The notes under the pieces were generated by a model that saw nothing but the letters and a program-made list of their open reading frames with translations, searched no databases and was not told the origin of the DNA. A stretch of 64,000 nucleotides of DNA from SAR86 cluster bacterium (GTDB lineage Bacteria; Pseudomonadota; Gammaproteobacteria; Pseudomonadales; Pseudohongiellaceae), in NCBI GenBank assembly GCA_002401885.1, contig NVUL01000045.1, positions 1 to 64,000 of the forward strand. Direction: 5' to 3'. Of the stretch, positions 42,967 through 50,140 are shown in pieces. Position numbers and translations under genes: made by a program. Position 1 is the first letter of the stretch. Each line of letters begins with the position of its first letter.

Positions 42967-43347
42967 ATGAGCAAAACTAGAAACTATATTACCTGGGCAT
43001 TGACCATCTTGTTGGCAATTGCATTTTTAGGTGCCGGATATGCAAAAGCTACAGGCCAAGAAGCCATGGTCCAATCATTTTATGCATTTGGTCTTCCCGA
43101 TTGGTTTCGCATTACAATTGGAGTCATAGAAATCATTGGAGGCGCTCTACTAGTAATTCCTGCGCTAACCGGAATGTCTAGCTTTGGCCTTTCAATTATT
43201 ATGATTGGCGCTATTTTATCTCATACTCTGCATGATCCTATTACTGCGGCAATTCCAGCATTTGTATTCTTTATCATCCTTACATATATTTATTTGACTC
43301 GTAGAGATGTTATACCTAAAGCGCTTCAAAAATATCTAATGGGTTAA
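42967..43347 (+). CDS. Cassette 6: DoxX-like membrane protein
   Basis: 126 residues from ATG 42967, chosen because a strong ribosome site ggaagg lies seven bases upstream; an upstream frame start at 42949 adds six residues. About four membrane helices. The pattern LAIAFLGAGYAKATG near residue 14 and GVIEIIGGALLVIPALTG near residue 50 matches DoxX/DoxX-like proteins (small quinone-linked or redox membrane proteins). Its exact role is unknown. Confidence 0.82.
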   Translation: MSKTRNYITWALTILLAIAFLGAGYAKATGQEAMVQSFYAFGLPDWFRITIGVIEIIGGALLVIPALTGMSSFGLSIIMIGAILSHTLHDPITAAIPAFVFFIILTYIYLTRRDVIPKALQKYLMG

Positions 43348-43381
43348 TTTAAAAGAACCGTGGGCTCATTGTGCTGCAGGC

Positions 43382-43442
43382 ACATAACAATCAAATCAAA
43401 AAGGACGCGCGCGCTGCTCGCCTATTATTAAGGGCGTTATGT
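43382..43442 (+). repeat. attC site 6
   Basis: 61 bp, cores acataac (43382-43388) and gttatgt (43436-43442), loop with gcgcgcgctgctcgc. Confidence 0.9.
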
Positions 43443-43494
43443 GTTTAGCTTCTTTTTAAGATCGCATTAGAGGTCTAGGAATTATTTATCTAAA

Positions 43495-43932
43495 ATGAAT
43501 ACAGAAAAAATTGGTCACTGGATTTCAGTAATAGCCAATCTAGGAGTCCTAGTTGGGATTATCTTCTTGATAGTTGAAATCAACCAGACAAATTCTTTGA
43601 TGCAATCTGAGGAAAGATACAATCGTGTTTTGCTTGCCCTTGCTGGGCCTGATTTAGTAGTTGAAAATCTGCATCTAGCAACCGCGCTGAGAAAGAGAAA
43701 TTCTGAAGAAGAACTATCCGCAGATGAATCACAAATACTAGACGCCTACTGGACGGGCAACTTCATATCATGGCAATGGTCATGGGAGGAACTTGATTCA
43801 AGCGACTTACCTGTTGCGTTATTTAGCAACTCATTAAGGAAAGGCGATGTGCGGGCGAGCTGGGAAAGACAAAGGGCGTTTCTTAAACCAGGTTTTGTGA
43901 AGTTTATGGAAGACAGGCTAGTCGAACAGTAA
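43495..43932 (+). CDS. Cassette 7: membrane-anchored helical protein of unknown function
   Basis: 145 residues, same apparent family as cassette 2: membrane helix at residues 8-27 (WISVIANLGVLVGIIFLIVE), then INQTNSL, an acidic LS-ADE stretch near residue 74, FISWQWSWEEL near 90 and FVKFMEDRL at the end. The two products align over most of their length without large gaps. Function unknown. The stop lies 8 bp before attC 7. Confidence 0.82.
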   Translation: MNTEKIGHWISVIANLGVLVGIIFLIVEINQTNSLMQSEERYNRVLLALAGPDLVVENLHLATALRKRNSEEELSADESQILDAYWTGNFISWQWSWEELDSSDLPVALFSNSLRKGDVRASWERQRAFLKPGFVKFMEDRLVEQ

Positions 43933-43939
43933 TGCCGAT

Positions 43940-43998
43940 ACATAACAATCAAATCTAAAAGGAGGCACTACGTGCCCCTGTTATTCAGGGCGTTATGT
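43940..43998 (+). repeat. attC site 7
   Basis: 59 bp, cores acataac (43940-43946) and gttatgt (43992-43998), loop ggcactacgtgcc. Confidence 0.9.
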
Positions 43999-44137
43999 AG
44001 ACAACACCTTTCTAGCACTGTCCAAAAGAACATGGTCTTGATGATCAATAATTAGGAGAAACACTATTTAGTTCGTATTCAAACACAGGCAGAATGGTCA
44101 TACCTAAATTTTCACAGAAACTTTGGGGCTAATAATA

Positions 44138-44311
44138 ATGAAAAACAAAGATCTCGTGTTTTATGCTATTTCAGCATTTTCTCTAATTCTATTAGTGCTC
44201 CTCCCAATTGCTATTTCTAACGGGTTCTCACCAGGAGAGTACTTTCCTGGAATGTCGCTCCTTCAAGAATGGATAAAGTCTGGAGAACAGTTTGCCTATA
44301 GTAAAAATTAG
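44138..44311 (+). CDS. Cassette 8: small single-pass membrane protein
   Basis: 57 residues from ATG 44138 (MKNKDLVFYAISAF). One hydrophobic helix at about residues 6-26, then a short hydrophilic tail (EWIKSGEQFAYSKN). No family recognised. The gene fits the cassette between attC 7 and 8 but fills little of it; about 140 bp upstream is non-coding. A weaker TTG start at 44123 is possible. Confidence 0.55.
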   Translation: MKNKDLVFYAISAFSLILLVLLPIAISNGFSPGEYFPGMSLLQEWIKSGEQFAYSKN

Positions 44312-44374
44312 GGCAACGCCAATTAACTATTTGAGCAGGCACGCTCCAAATCGAAAAACTGGTAGCCTCAGGGC

Positions 44375-44433
44375 ACATAACAATCAAATCAAATAGGAGG
44401 CGCTACACACCCCTATTATTCAAAGCGTTATGT
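44375..44433 (+). repeat. attC site 8
   Basis: 59 bp, cores acataac (44375-44381) and gttatgt (44427-44433). The central loop ggcgctacacaccc is less symmetric than in its neighbours. Confidence 0.88.
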
Positions 44434-44458
44434 GCTAACGCGATAAACGGAGAATTTC

Positions 44459-44908
44459 GTGGTAATTGTCTGGCTAGCTCTGGGAGCGATTCTCACATTG
44501 CCGCTTCTGCTTATTGCGAAGCGAATCAATAAAACATTATGGCCTCACATATTTGGGGTGAGCTTGCTTGTCGCCGCTCTGATTTATATCGGTTTTGCTC
44601 TCGCTTGGGGCACCACTGAGTGGCTTTTCGTCGAGATACTTGGCGTGGCTATTTATGGCTTGTTTTACATGTTGGCCGTCAGACACACAATCGTTTGGCT
44701 TTCCGCTGGGTGGCTTTTACATCCTATATGGGATGTGGCTCTGCATTTATTGGGGCCGGGAACTCATATAGTCCCTTTTTGGTATGCAGTCGCTTGTGTG
44801 TCATTTGATTTAGTTATCGCATCTTTTCTCGTAATTGAAGCGAGACATATCAAAAACGCACATAACAATAAATTCAATAGAGGACTCGGCTTGCGCCGAG
44901 CCCATTAA
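44459..44908 (+). CDS. Cassette 9: multi-pass membrane protein, DUF6010-like
   Basis: 149 residues with about five membrane segments. The blocks FALAWGTTEWLFVEILGVAIYG near residue 43 and SAGWLLHPIWDVALHLLGPGT near residue 80 resemble the DUF6010 family; the assignment is by memory of the pattern and is tentative. GTG start at 44459 with ribosome site ggagaa. The last 15 residues are translated from attC 9, as in cassette 5. Confidence 0.72.
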   Translation: MVIVWLALGAILTLPLLLIAKRINKTLWPHIFGVSLLVAALIYIGFALAWGTTEWLFVEILGVAIYGLFYMLAVRHTIVWLSAGWLLHPIWDVALHLLGPGTHIVPFWYAVACVSFDLVIASFLVIEARHIKNAHNNKFNRGLGLRRAH

Positions 44909-44922
44909 TAGGGGCGTTATGT
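44860..44922 (+). repeat. attC site 9
   Basis: 63 bp, cores acataac (44860-44866) and gttatgt (44916-44922), with a distinct loop stem ctcggcttgcgccgag. Confidence 0.9.
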
Positions 44923-44959
44923 GTCTAATCAATGCAAGTGAGAACCAAAAGTTACTAAT

Positions 44960-45469
44960 ATGAAATCAAGTTGGAAAGATTGGCTAACAATTGCATCGAA
45001 TTTGGCTATTCTTATGGGAATATTACTGGTCTTTTGGGAGCTACAACAAAATCAGACACTAGCTCGCTTGCAACTTACAAGTGAAGGATTTGCTTTACGT
45101 ACTGAATTGACAAGCAATCTTATAGGTGAATCTCCAGAATTGGTTTTGGCAAAGGCGTGCCTTAAACCGGATGAGCTAACAACTGAAGACAGGATTGTGC
45201 TCGCTCAAATATTTCAAAGTCGACTAAGTGCTGCCTTGATGTACAGAGATATTGAAAGTGTGTCCGGCCTAGGGTTCGATATTGAGAATAGTTTCGTGCC
45301 GGTGTTTCAAACAATGTTTAACTACGAATATGGCCGAGAATTCTATCAGCGGATGAAAGACTACAGTAACGGACGCTCCGCAGACCTGTTTGCTATCGGA
45401 GATTCAGTACTGGAAAGCGGTCGGGTATCAGACTGTGCGTTAGGAAGTGCTGTACCCGGAGGATTTTGA
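44960..45469 (+). CDS. Cassette 10: membrane-anchored helical protein of unknown function
   Basis: 169 residues of the same apparent family: Trp-rich start (SSWKDWLTIASNLAI), membrane helix at about 10-27, ELQQNQTLARL, an LTTEDRI stretch near residue 74 matching the acidic stretch of the others, and aromatic helices afterwards. Ribosome-site match is weak. The stop lies 10 bp before attC 10. Confidence 0.8.
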   Translation: MKSSWKDWLTIASNLAILMGILLVFWELQQNQTLARLQLTSEGFALRTELTSNLIGESPELVLAKACLKPDELTTEDRIVLAQIFQSRLSAALMYRDIESVSGLGFDIENSFVPVFQTMFNYEYGREFYQRMKDYSNGRSADLFAIGDSVLESGRVSDCALGSAVPGGF

Positions 45470-45478
45470 GATGACGAT

Positions 45479-45537
45479 ACATAACAATCAAACCAAGGAG
45501 ATGCGCGTAGCGCATCTCCTTGATTTGATTGTTATGT
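45479..45537 (+). repeat. attC site 10, almost perfectly palindromic
   Basis: 59 bp with cores acataac (45479-45485) and gttatgt (45531-45537). Unlike all the others, the two 28-base arms pair at 27 of 28 positions around a 3-base loop (gta); the single mismatch is at 45493. The right arm is therefore the reverse complement of a typical left attC arm, not a usual right arm. The extrahelical bases that give attC its polarity are missing. Confidence 0.88.
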
Positions 45538-45782
45538 TCCTAAATGAACATTAGTGAAAATACACGTTCAACTACAATTTTTTTTGGCAGTGTTCATCGC
45601 CCCGCCGGTTCTCTTTGGGCTACCAATCACCTGAAAGCTATGAAAAGCTGCGTGCATAGAGTGTCCACGAAAGTGGTACAAGATCAGTCGGTAAGTAATG
45701 GACGGATTTCAGTTGTAGTTGAAAAGAAGCAATGAAAATCATATGGTAATTCTACTAATTTGACTACAGACAGGAAGTTACA
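45538..45782. other. Segment between attC 10 and the enolase-family gene
   Basis: 245 bp. It contains a weak 63-codon ORF (45544-45735) without recognisable features or ribosome site. No attC-like left half follows. It forms the left part of a segment that does not look like a normal cassette. Confidence 0.4.
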
Positions 45783-46997
45783 ATGCTGAGACGAGATTTC
45801 TTAACCAAATTGCCCGGCCTTGTGACGATGCCATTGATGCTGCCGCAGGCTGCGAAGGCGGCGCAGGCGGCGCGCCTAAAGATCACTGATGTCCGTTTGA
45901 TCAAGATCAGGCTGATCGAAGACAAGGGCATCCTTGCCCGACGCGTCGATACCCCCCGTGGAGGGCTACACGTTCAGATTGGCAATTTCACCGTGACTGA
46001 AGTGCACACGGATCAAGGTCTAGTGGGCATCGGCCCCGGGATCCCTCCAGAGAACATCGAGTATGTGAAACAACTGCTCGTTGGCAAAGACCCTTTCGAG
46101 ATCAATCAGCATGCAGCGGCGCTGTACCGCCCGCAGCGCAGATGGGGCGCCTCGGTAGAGATCGCGCTTTGGGATCTGCTGGGTAAAGCAACGGATTTAC
46201 CGCTCTACAAACTCTGGGGCGGTTCGCGCGACCGAGTCCTGCCATATGCGGCCATGTGGGGCATCGGCACTGTAGAAGACCGGGTAGAAATCGCCATCGG
46301 GCTCAAAGAGGACGGCTGGCGCGCTATCAAACTGCGCTCGGGGTTCAGGACTCTAGAGGAAGACGTGCGCGTCGTGGAGTTGGTTCGGGAAGCAGTGGGC
46401 GATGATTTCCACATCCTTTGCGACGGTAACAAAGCGCCCGGCAACGCAGACGCCTTGGGCGAGGATCCGACGCTCTGGAACTTTAAGCGTGCCTATGACA
46501 CGGCGATGGAGTACCAGCGACTCAATGTATATTGGTTCGAGGAGCCGCTGCCCCGCTACGACTACGAGCGGTTGGCGGAGCTCAACCGGCTCGTCGCTAT
46601 GCCGATGGCAGGCGGCGAGTCAAACTGGGGCATCCATGAGTTCAGATGGCTTCTTGAGCAGGGATGTTTCGACGTCCTCATGCCGGAGATAGGCGATATA
46701 GGGCCCCTAATGTCCCGTACTGTCGGGACCCTCGCGGCGGCGTACAACAGACAAGTCTCGCCGCACTCGGCGCCGTTTGAACGGCGATTAGTCAATATCT
46801 GCGGAATCCACCTTATCGCATCCATGCCAAACGCCCCGATAACAGAGTTCATCCACGAACCGCCGCACGCGGATATCTTCGAGGGCTGGCAGGTATTCGA
46901 GAACCCGCCCGTCTTAGAAAAGGACGGCTCCATTAAAGTGCCTCAGGGCCCGGGCCTCGGGGTTACGTTCAGGGCGGATCTGATCGAAGAATTCTGA
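45783..46997 (+). CDS. Mandelate racemase/muconate lactonizing-type enolase-superfamily enzyme with Tat signal
   Basis: 404 residues. The N-terminus LRRDFLTKLPGL with a following hydrophobic stretch looks like a Tat signal, so the mature protein is probably periplasmic. The barrel carries the expected residues: Lys183 (AIKLRS), Asp214 (CDGNK), Glu253/254 (WFEEPL), Glu279 (GGES) and His328 (SPHS). These are the metal ligands and acid/base residues of the superfamily, and a sugar-acid dehydratase-type reaction is likely, but the substrate is unknown. Its sequence is clearly GC-richer than the neighbouring cassettes, and no full attC follows, suggesting a separate insertion into the array. Confidence 0.88.
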   Translation: MLRRDFLTKLPGLVTMPLMLPQAAKAAQAARLKITDVRLIKIRLIEDKGILARRVDTPRGGLHVQIGNFTVTEVHTDQGLVGIGPGIPPENIEYVKQLLVGKDPFEINQHAAALYRPQRRWGASVEIALWDLLGKATDLPLYKLWGGSRDRVLPYAAMWGIGTVEDRVEIAIGLKEDGWRAIKLRSGFRTLEEDVRVVELVREAVGDDFHILCDGNKAPGNADALGEDPTLWNFKRAYDTAMEYQRLNVYWFEEPLPRYDYERLAELNRLVAMPMAGGESNWGIHEFRWLLEQGCFDVLMPEIGDIGPLMSRTVGTLAAAYNRQVSPHSAPFERRLVNICGIHLIASMPNAPITEFIHEPPHADIFEGWQVFENPPVLEKDGSIKVPQGPGLGVTFRADLIEEF

Positions 46998-47320
46998 GCG
47001 AATGACAGGACACCGCAGGACCGGCGCAGCGAGTGTACTGTCCTTACTGCGACTCAAAGTTAGCGTGGAAGCAGAAAATAAGTCGCCGGATATTGAGCAG
47101 ACAGTGGTGAAAAAAGGGAAAAGCCTAATAAGAAATTGTAACCAAATTTTGCGGTCGTTATACATGGAAAATCTACTTACGAGTAGATTGCCCAATTAAT
47201 TGATATTGAGGGTACTGTTAAGTTAACTCGGCTCAGGCGATAGCTGCGCCATGAAACCAACAAAATCAATATACAAACGCCATCGATTTCCTCCTAAAAT
47301 TATTCTAGCGGAATTCAGGC
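46998..47320. other. Non-coding gap after the enolase-family gene
   Basis: 323 bp. An 8-base perfect hairpin aatctact/agtagatt lies at 47170-47189 without a T-run. A 65-codon frame at 47002-47199 has no supporting features. This gap leads into a truncated attC. Confidence 0.45.
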
Positions 47321-47346
47321 TGCGTCTATTATTAAGGGCGTTATGT
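47321..47346 (+). repeat. attC remnant 11 (right half only)
   Basis: The stretch ending ctattattaagggc plus core gttatgt (47340-47346) equals the right arm of sites 4 and 6. The left arm (acataac...caaatc) is absent upstream. The enolase-bearing segment therefore lacks a functional attC. Confidence 0.8.
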
Positions 47347-47404
47347 GTTTCGAAGCGTCGGCTTTTGACCGAAAGCGGATTCATCAATAATTGGAGGCCT
47401 TCCA

Positions 47405-48352
47405 ATGTATGTGCGTAACCTATCGATCTGCCTGTTTATAATTTCATGCAATGCTCCTCTTCTTGCACAGCAAGAATCACCGTATGAAGCTCCTCGAACG
47501 CCACATGGACAACCCGATTTAGAAGGGGTTTGGGCCACTCATTTCGCCACGATGATGGAAAGACCGGATGGTGTCGAGAGTTTGGCTGTAACTGAAAGCG
47601 AGGCGCATACTATTGCTGCCGATTTGCTCGCTGTTATACCCCACAATGAAGACCCCCAGTTTGAATATGATGGCGTCAACCAGCTAGCCCTGGTGGCAGG
47701 GGAGTATCGTACTTCCATTATTGTCAATCCTGAACATGGCAAGCTACCCTATAAAGATTCAGCGTTGCAGCAGGTTGGATACACAGCAACTCGCTATTTG
47801 ACAGAGTTTGATCACCCGGAACAACGAGGATTGATGGAACGTTGTCTCCAATCATTTGGATTCCCTCCCATCCAGGTTATACCGATAATTAATCCTTATC
47901 AGATTGTACAAACCAGAGATCAATTGTTTTTGTACACCGAGGGCCCGGTAGGCATTCGAATCATTCATCTTAATAGCCAAAGAAACCAACAAGCACCAGC
48001 TTCTCACGAAGGTTACTCAACGGGATATTGGGAGGGTGATACTCTGGTGGTGGAAACTTCAAATTTTCGTGAAGACCACCCCATTCGATCGGGCTTTGGC
48101 ACACCAATGCTGATCACTCCAAATACCGAAATTGAAGAAAGGTTCACTCGCCTGTCCGATACTGAGCTCAACTACTTTTTTACCGTGACAGACGATGAGC
48201 TTTACACTCAACCATGGTCCGGCGAATTTTCACTGTACGCGAATGAAGGCCCTATATACGAATATGCCTGTCACGAAGGGAATTACAGTTTGCCTAGTAT
48301 TTTGCGAGGAGGTCAGATGCAGGCAGAAGAGCAAGCAGACAGGTTGAATTGA
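47405..48352 (+). CDS. Cassette 12: secreted protein, paralogue of the chromosomal protein at 50751
   Basis: 315 residues with an N-terminal signal peptide (LSICLFIISCNAPLLA, cut about residue 20). Conserved blocks: GQPDLEGVW, GEYRTSIIVNPEHGKLP near residue 98, NPYQIVQTRDQ, YWEGDTLVVETSNF near 208 and YEYACHEGNYSL near 287. The same blocks recur in the gene at 50751-51794. The family is widespread in environmental bacteria; I know no function for it. ATG 47405 follows a strong ribosome site ttggaggcc. Confidence 0.82.
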   Translation: MYVRNLSICLFIISCNAPLLAQQESPYEAPRTPHGQPDLEGVWATHFATMMERPDGVESLAVTESEAHTIAADLLAVIPHNEDPQFEYDGVNQLALVAGEYRTSIIVNPEHGKLPYKDSALQQVGYTATRYLTEFDHPEQRGLMERCLQSFGFPPIQVIPIINPYQIVQTRDQLFLYTEGPVGIRIIHLNSQRNQQAPASHEGYSTGYWEGDTLVVETSNFREDHPIRSGFGTPMLITPNTEIEERFTRLSDTELNYFFTVTDDELYTQPWSGEFSLYANEGPIYEYACHEGNYSLPSILRGGQMQAEEQADRLN

Positions 48353-48412
48353 TAGCAAAGTCGCCAAGGAAGGTCCGCTATTGGCAAGGAGTAATTTTGA
48401 AGTACGACCAAC

Positions 48413-48470
48413 ACATAACAATCAAATCAAAAGGGAGGCGCGAGCCCCCCTATATATTCAAGCGTTATGT
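48413..48470 (+). repeat. attC site 12
   Basis: 58 bp, cores acataac (48413-48419) and gttatgt (48464-48470); the loop ggaggcgcgagccccc is altered. Confidence 0.88.
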
Positions 48471-48585
48471 GTTTTTAGTGTCAGCTTCCGGTTAAACACG
48501 GGCGCATAGTTTTAGGCAGGATGGGAAATCGAGACCCGTCACATTCTCGAGAAGAATTCTAAGTAAATTTGGGAAACAGAAGTAT

Positions 48586-49071
48586 ATGACTATTGCCGAG
48601 TTGGGTTCGTTAGGAGAGCTTATTGGTTCTATTGCGGTAATTTTTACACTAATCTATTTGGCGTCACAAGTCCGACAAGGAAATGTGGCCAGCCTTGTGG
48701 AAAGTAATCAGGCAATTAACAAAAAGTACTCTGATTTCCTAAAAGCCCTATATACAAACGAAGTGGCTTTTGATGTTTGGTCACGGGGTAAGAAATCATA
48801 CGAGGCGCTTACAGTTGAGGAAGCTACAAAGTTTCAATTAATTATGTATGATGCCTTTGGTAACTGGCATGAACAATGGTATCAAGTTGAATGTGGTGTG
48901 GCGGATGATACGCAGTTCTATCGTTTACTGGCTGGAATTCGAACCGAACTAAGAAGTCTAGGCGTTCAAGAAGTCTGGAATATTTTTGAGAAATACAAAA
49001 TGTTTGACGATAAGTATATTGAATTTGTGCGAGAACAAATTGAGTGGATAAACGCTGATCGCGAAACGTAA
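48586..49071 (+). CDS. Cassette 13: membrane-anchored helical protein of unknown function
   Basis: 161 residues, same apparent family. The start IAELGSLGELIGSIAVIFTLIYLASQVRQGN closely matches the cassette 1 product (GAVGEILGAIAVVLSLAYLAIQIRQSN), so these two form a subgroup. A long acidic, aromatic region with NWHEQWYQVE near residue 92 and an EKYKMFDDKYIEFV stretch near 144 follows. Weak ribosome site ggaaacagaag. Confidence 0.8.
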   Translation: MTIAELGSLGELIGSIAVIFTLIYLASQVRQGNVASLVESNQAINKKYSDFLKALYTNEVAFDVWSRGKKSYEALTVEEATKFQLIMYDAFGNWHEQWYQVECGVADDTQFYRLLAGIRTELRSLGVQEVWNIFEKYKMFDDKYIEFVREQIEWINADRET

Positions 49072-49129
49072 AATTCCAGTTATTGGCCGAAATTGTCCTA
49101 TAGCACAGAGTTACTCGATTGCAGCCAAC

Positions 49130-49187
49130 ACATAACAATCAAACCAAGGAGATGCGCTACGCGCACTCTTTATTAGAAGCGTTATCT
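49130..49187 (+). repeat. attC site 13
   Basis: 58 bp, left core acataac (49130-49136), right core gttatct (49181-49187; one base off). Its left arm is identical to that of site 10. Confidence 0.85.
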
Positions 49188-49212
49188 GCACTTTGTACGG
49201 GCGTATTAGGAA

Positions 49213-49611
49213 ATGATAGAAATTACAAGAATTAATCACGTAGGACTGCGAGTCACAAATTTAGAAATTACGAGATCATTCTATGAAAGTCTTGGGTTTG
49301 AGTTCTTGGTTGGTCCAGTTGGGCCAGAACCCGTAGCAATAATGGAACATCCGTCAGGGGTCAATATTAACTTCATTCTGAACGCAAATGATCCGGAAAA
49401 ACTCAATTGGCTGATGGATGTACCAGAAAAGCATACGGGATACACCCACATTGCACTAGAGGTCGTTAACCTGGATCATGTGCATTCTCAATTAATTGAC
49501 CTTGGATACGAGATAACCGGAGGGCCTATGACTTTGCCTAATGGAGCTTCATTCCTATTTGTCAGAGATCCAGATGACAATGTAATCGAATTTCATAGGC
49601 CCGCGTCTTGA
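49213..49611 (+). CDS. Cassette 14: VOC/glyoxalase-superfamily protein
   Basis: 132 residues with the paired beta-alpha-beta-beta-beta units of the vicinal-oxygen-chelate fold: NHVGLRVTNLEITRSFYESLGF (residues 8-29), YTHIALEVVNLDHV near 77 and the end FVRDPDDNVIEFHRP. Likely metal ligands are His9, His79 and Glu127 of these blocks. Substrate unknown. Ribosome site taggaa upstream of ATG 49213. Confidence 0.85.
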   Translation: MIEITRINHVGLRVTNLEITRSFYESLGFEFLVGPVGPEPVAIMEHPSGVNINFILNANDPEKLNWLMDVPEKHTGYTHIALEVVNLDHVHSQLIDLGYEITGGPMTLPNGASFLFVRDPDDNVIEFHRPAS

Positions 49612-49617
49612 ACCGGC

Positions 49618-49682
49618 AGATAACGATCAAATCAACAAAGCTAAACCGCGGCGTGGTTTAGCTATTATTCACAGCGATCTGT
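49618..49682 (+). repeat. attC site 14, degenerate right core
   Basis: Left core agataac (49618-49624), strong inner stem gctaaacc/ggtttagc, right core gatctgt (49676-49682), where the essential GTT triplet is lost. Recombination here should be impaired. Confidence 0.75.
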
Positions 49683-49725
49683 GCATTTTGTTACTGGAAA
49701 ACTTAGAGAAAATGGGTTCGATTAC

Positions 49726-50040
49726 ATGCGAATAGACAGATTTCACAAGATCGTCATCCTCATTTTTTGCTTAGCATTAGCGGGGCCTGAACTTGGAATT
49801 GGGCTTGAATTGATAGTTCTGGTTGATGCATTTGGCATCGAGCTCTTGTTAATCTCTCTTACTGCGTCACTTTGGAGCTATTGGTATTTTGTCAAAGCTA
49901 AGCTCGAAGAATTTGATTCGTACTTTTTCACATCACCATTAAGAGATATATTGAAGTGCCCTGCATTGCTTGCACATGCAATTCCAGGCTCCATGGGTTT
50001 GTTCATGTTTGTGTTAGGCCTTACAGTAATTTCCATTTAG
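49726..50040 (+). CDS. Cassette 15: small membrane protein
   Basis: 104 residues from ATG 49726; a GTG at 49681 would start inside attC 14 and seems less likely. Three hydrophobic segments (residues about 8-25, 30-53 and 77-102). No family recognised. The stop codon lies about 20 bp before a degenerate attC. Confidence 0.6.
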   Translation: MRIDRFHKIVILIFCLALAGPELGIGLELIVLVDAFGIELLLISLTASLWSYWYFVKAKLEEFDSYFFTSPLRDILKCPALLAHAIPGSMGLFMFVLGLTVISI

Positions 50041-50062
50041 GAGTGCATCCGAATTATTGTGG

Positions 50063-50112
50063 CGCGTAATAATCAAATCAATAAGGAAGCGCTACGGGCT
50101 CCTATAATTGCT
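50063..50112 (+). repeat. attC remnant 15, right end of the array
   Basis: The left arm (taataatcaaatcaataagg) and the loop gcgctacgggct are recognisable, but the left core is altered and the right core gttatgt is gone. It marks the eroded right end of the integron. Confidence 0.65.
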
Positions 50113-50140
50113 CTACCAATAAAACAAGAAGCAACCTAAG

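Larger units (their letters stand above)
38333..50112. mobile_element. Chromosomal integron: integrase, attI and about 15 cassettes
   Basis: Canonical arrangement: integrase on the minus strand, an attI core at 39597-39603, then cassettes on the plus strand, each ending in an attC site. Ten attC sites in a row (40156 to 45537) plus five more, some damaged, share near-identical ends (acataac at left, gttatgt at right) and the same central stem-loop type, as in sedentary chromosomal integrons. Cassettes are lower in GC than the flanking chromosome, except for the enolase-family segment. The right end decays into a degenerate attC at 50063-50112. Confidence 0.93.

Noticed and set aside
45544-45735. 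63-residue frame before the enolase-family gene
   Set aside because: No ribosome site, no known features and it begins 6 bases after an attC core; kept only as part of the non-coding segment.
46562-46933. Minus-strand frame inside the enolase-family gene
   Set aside because: It is the antisense shadow of a well-supported gene with conserved active-site residues.
47002-47199. 65-residue frame after the enolase-family gene
   Set aside because: It has no ribosome site or family similarity, lies in a gap with a hairpin and is probably chance.
40156-50112. Regularly spaced repeats as a possible CRISPR array
   Set aside because: The spacing is hundreds of bases, each interval holds a gene, and the repeats have the paired cores of attC sites.
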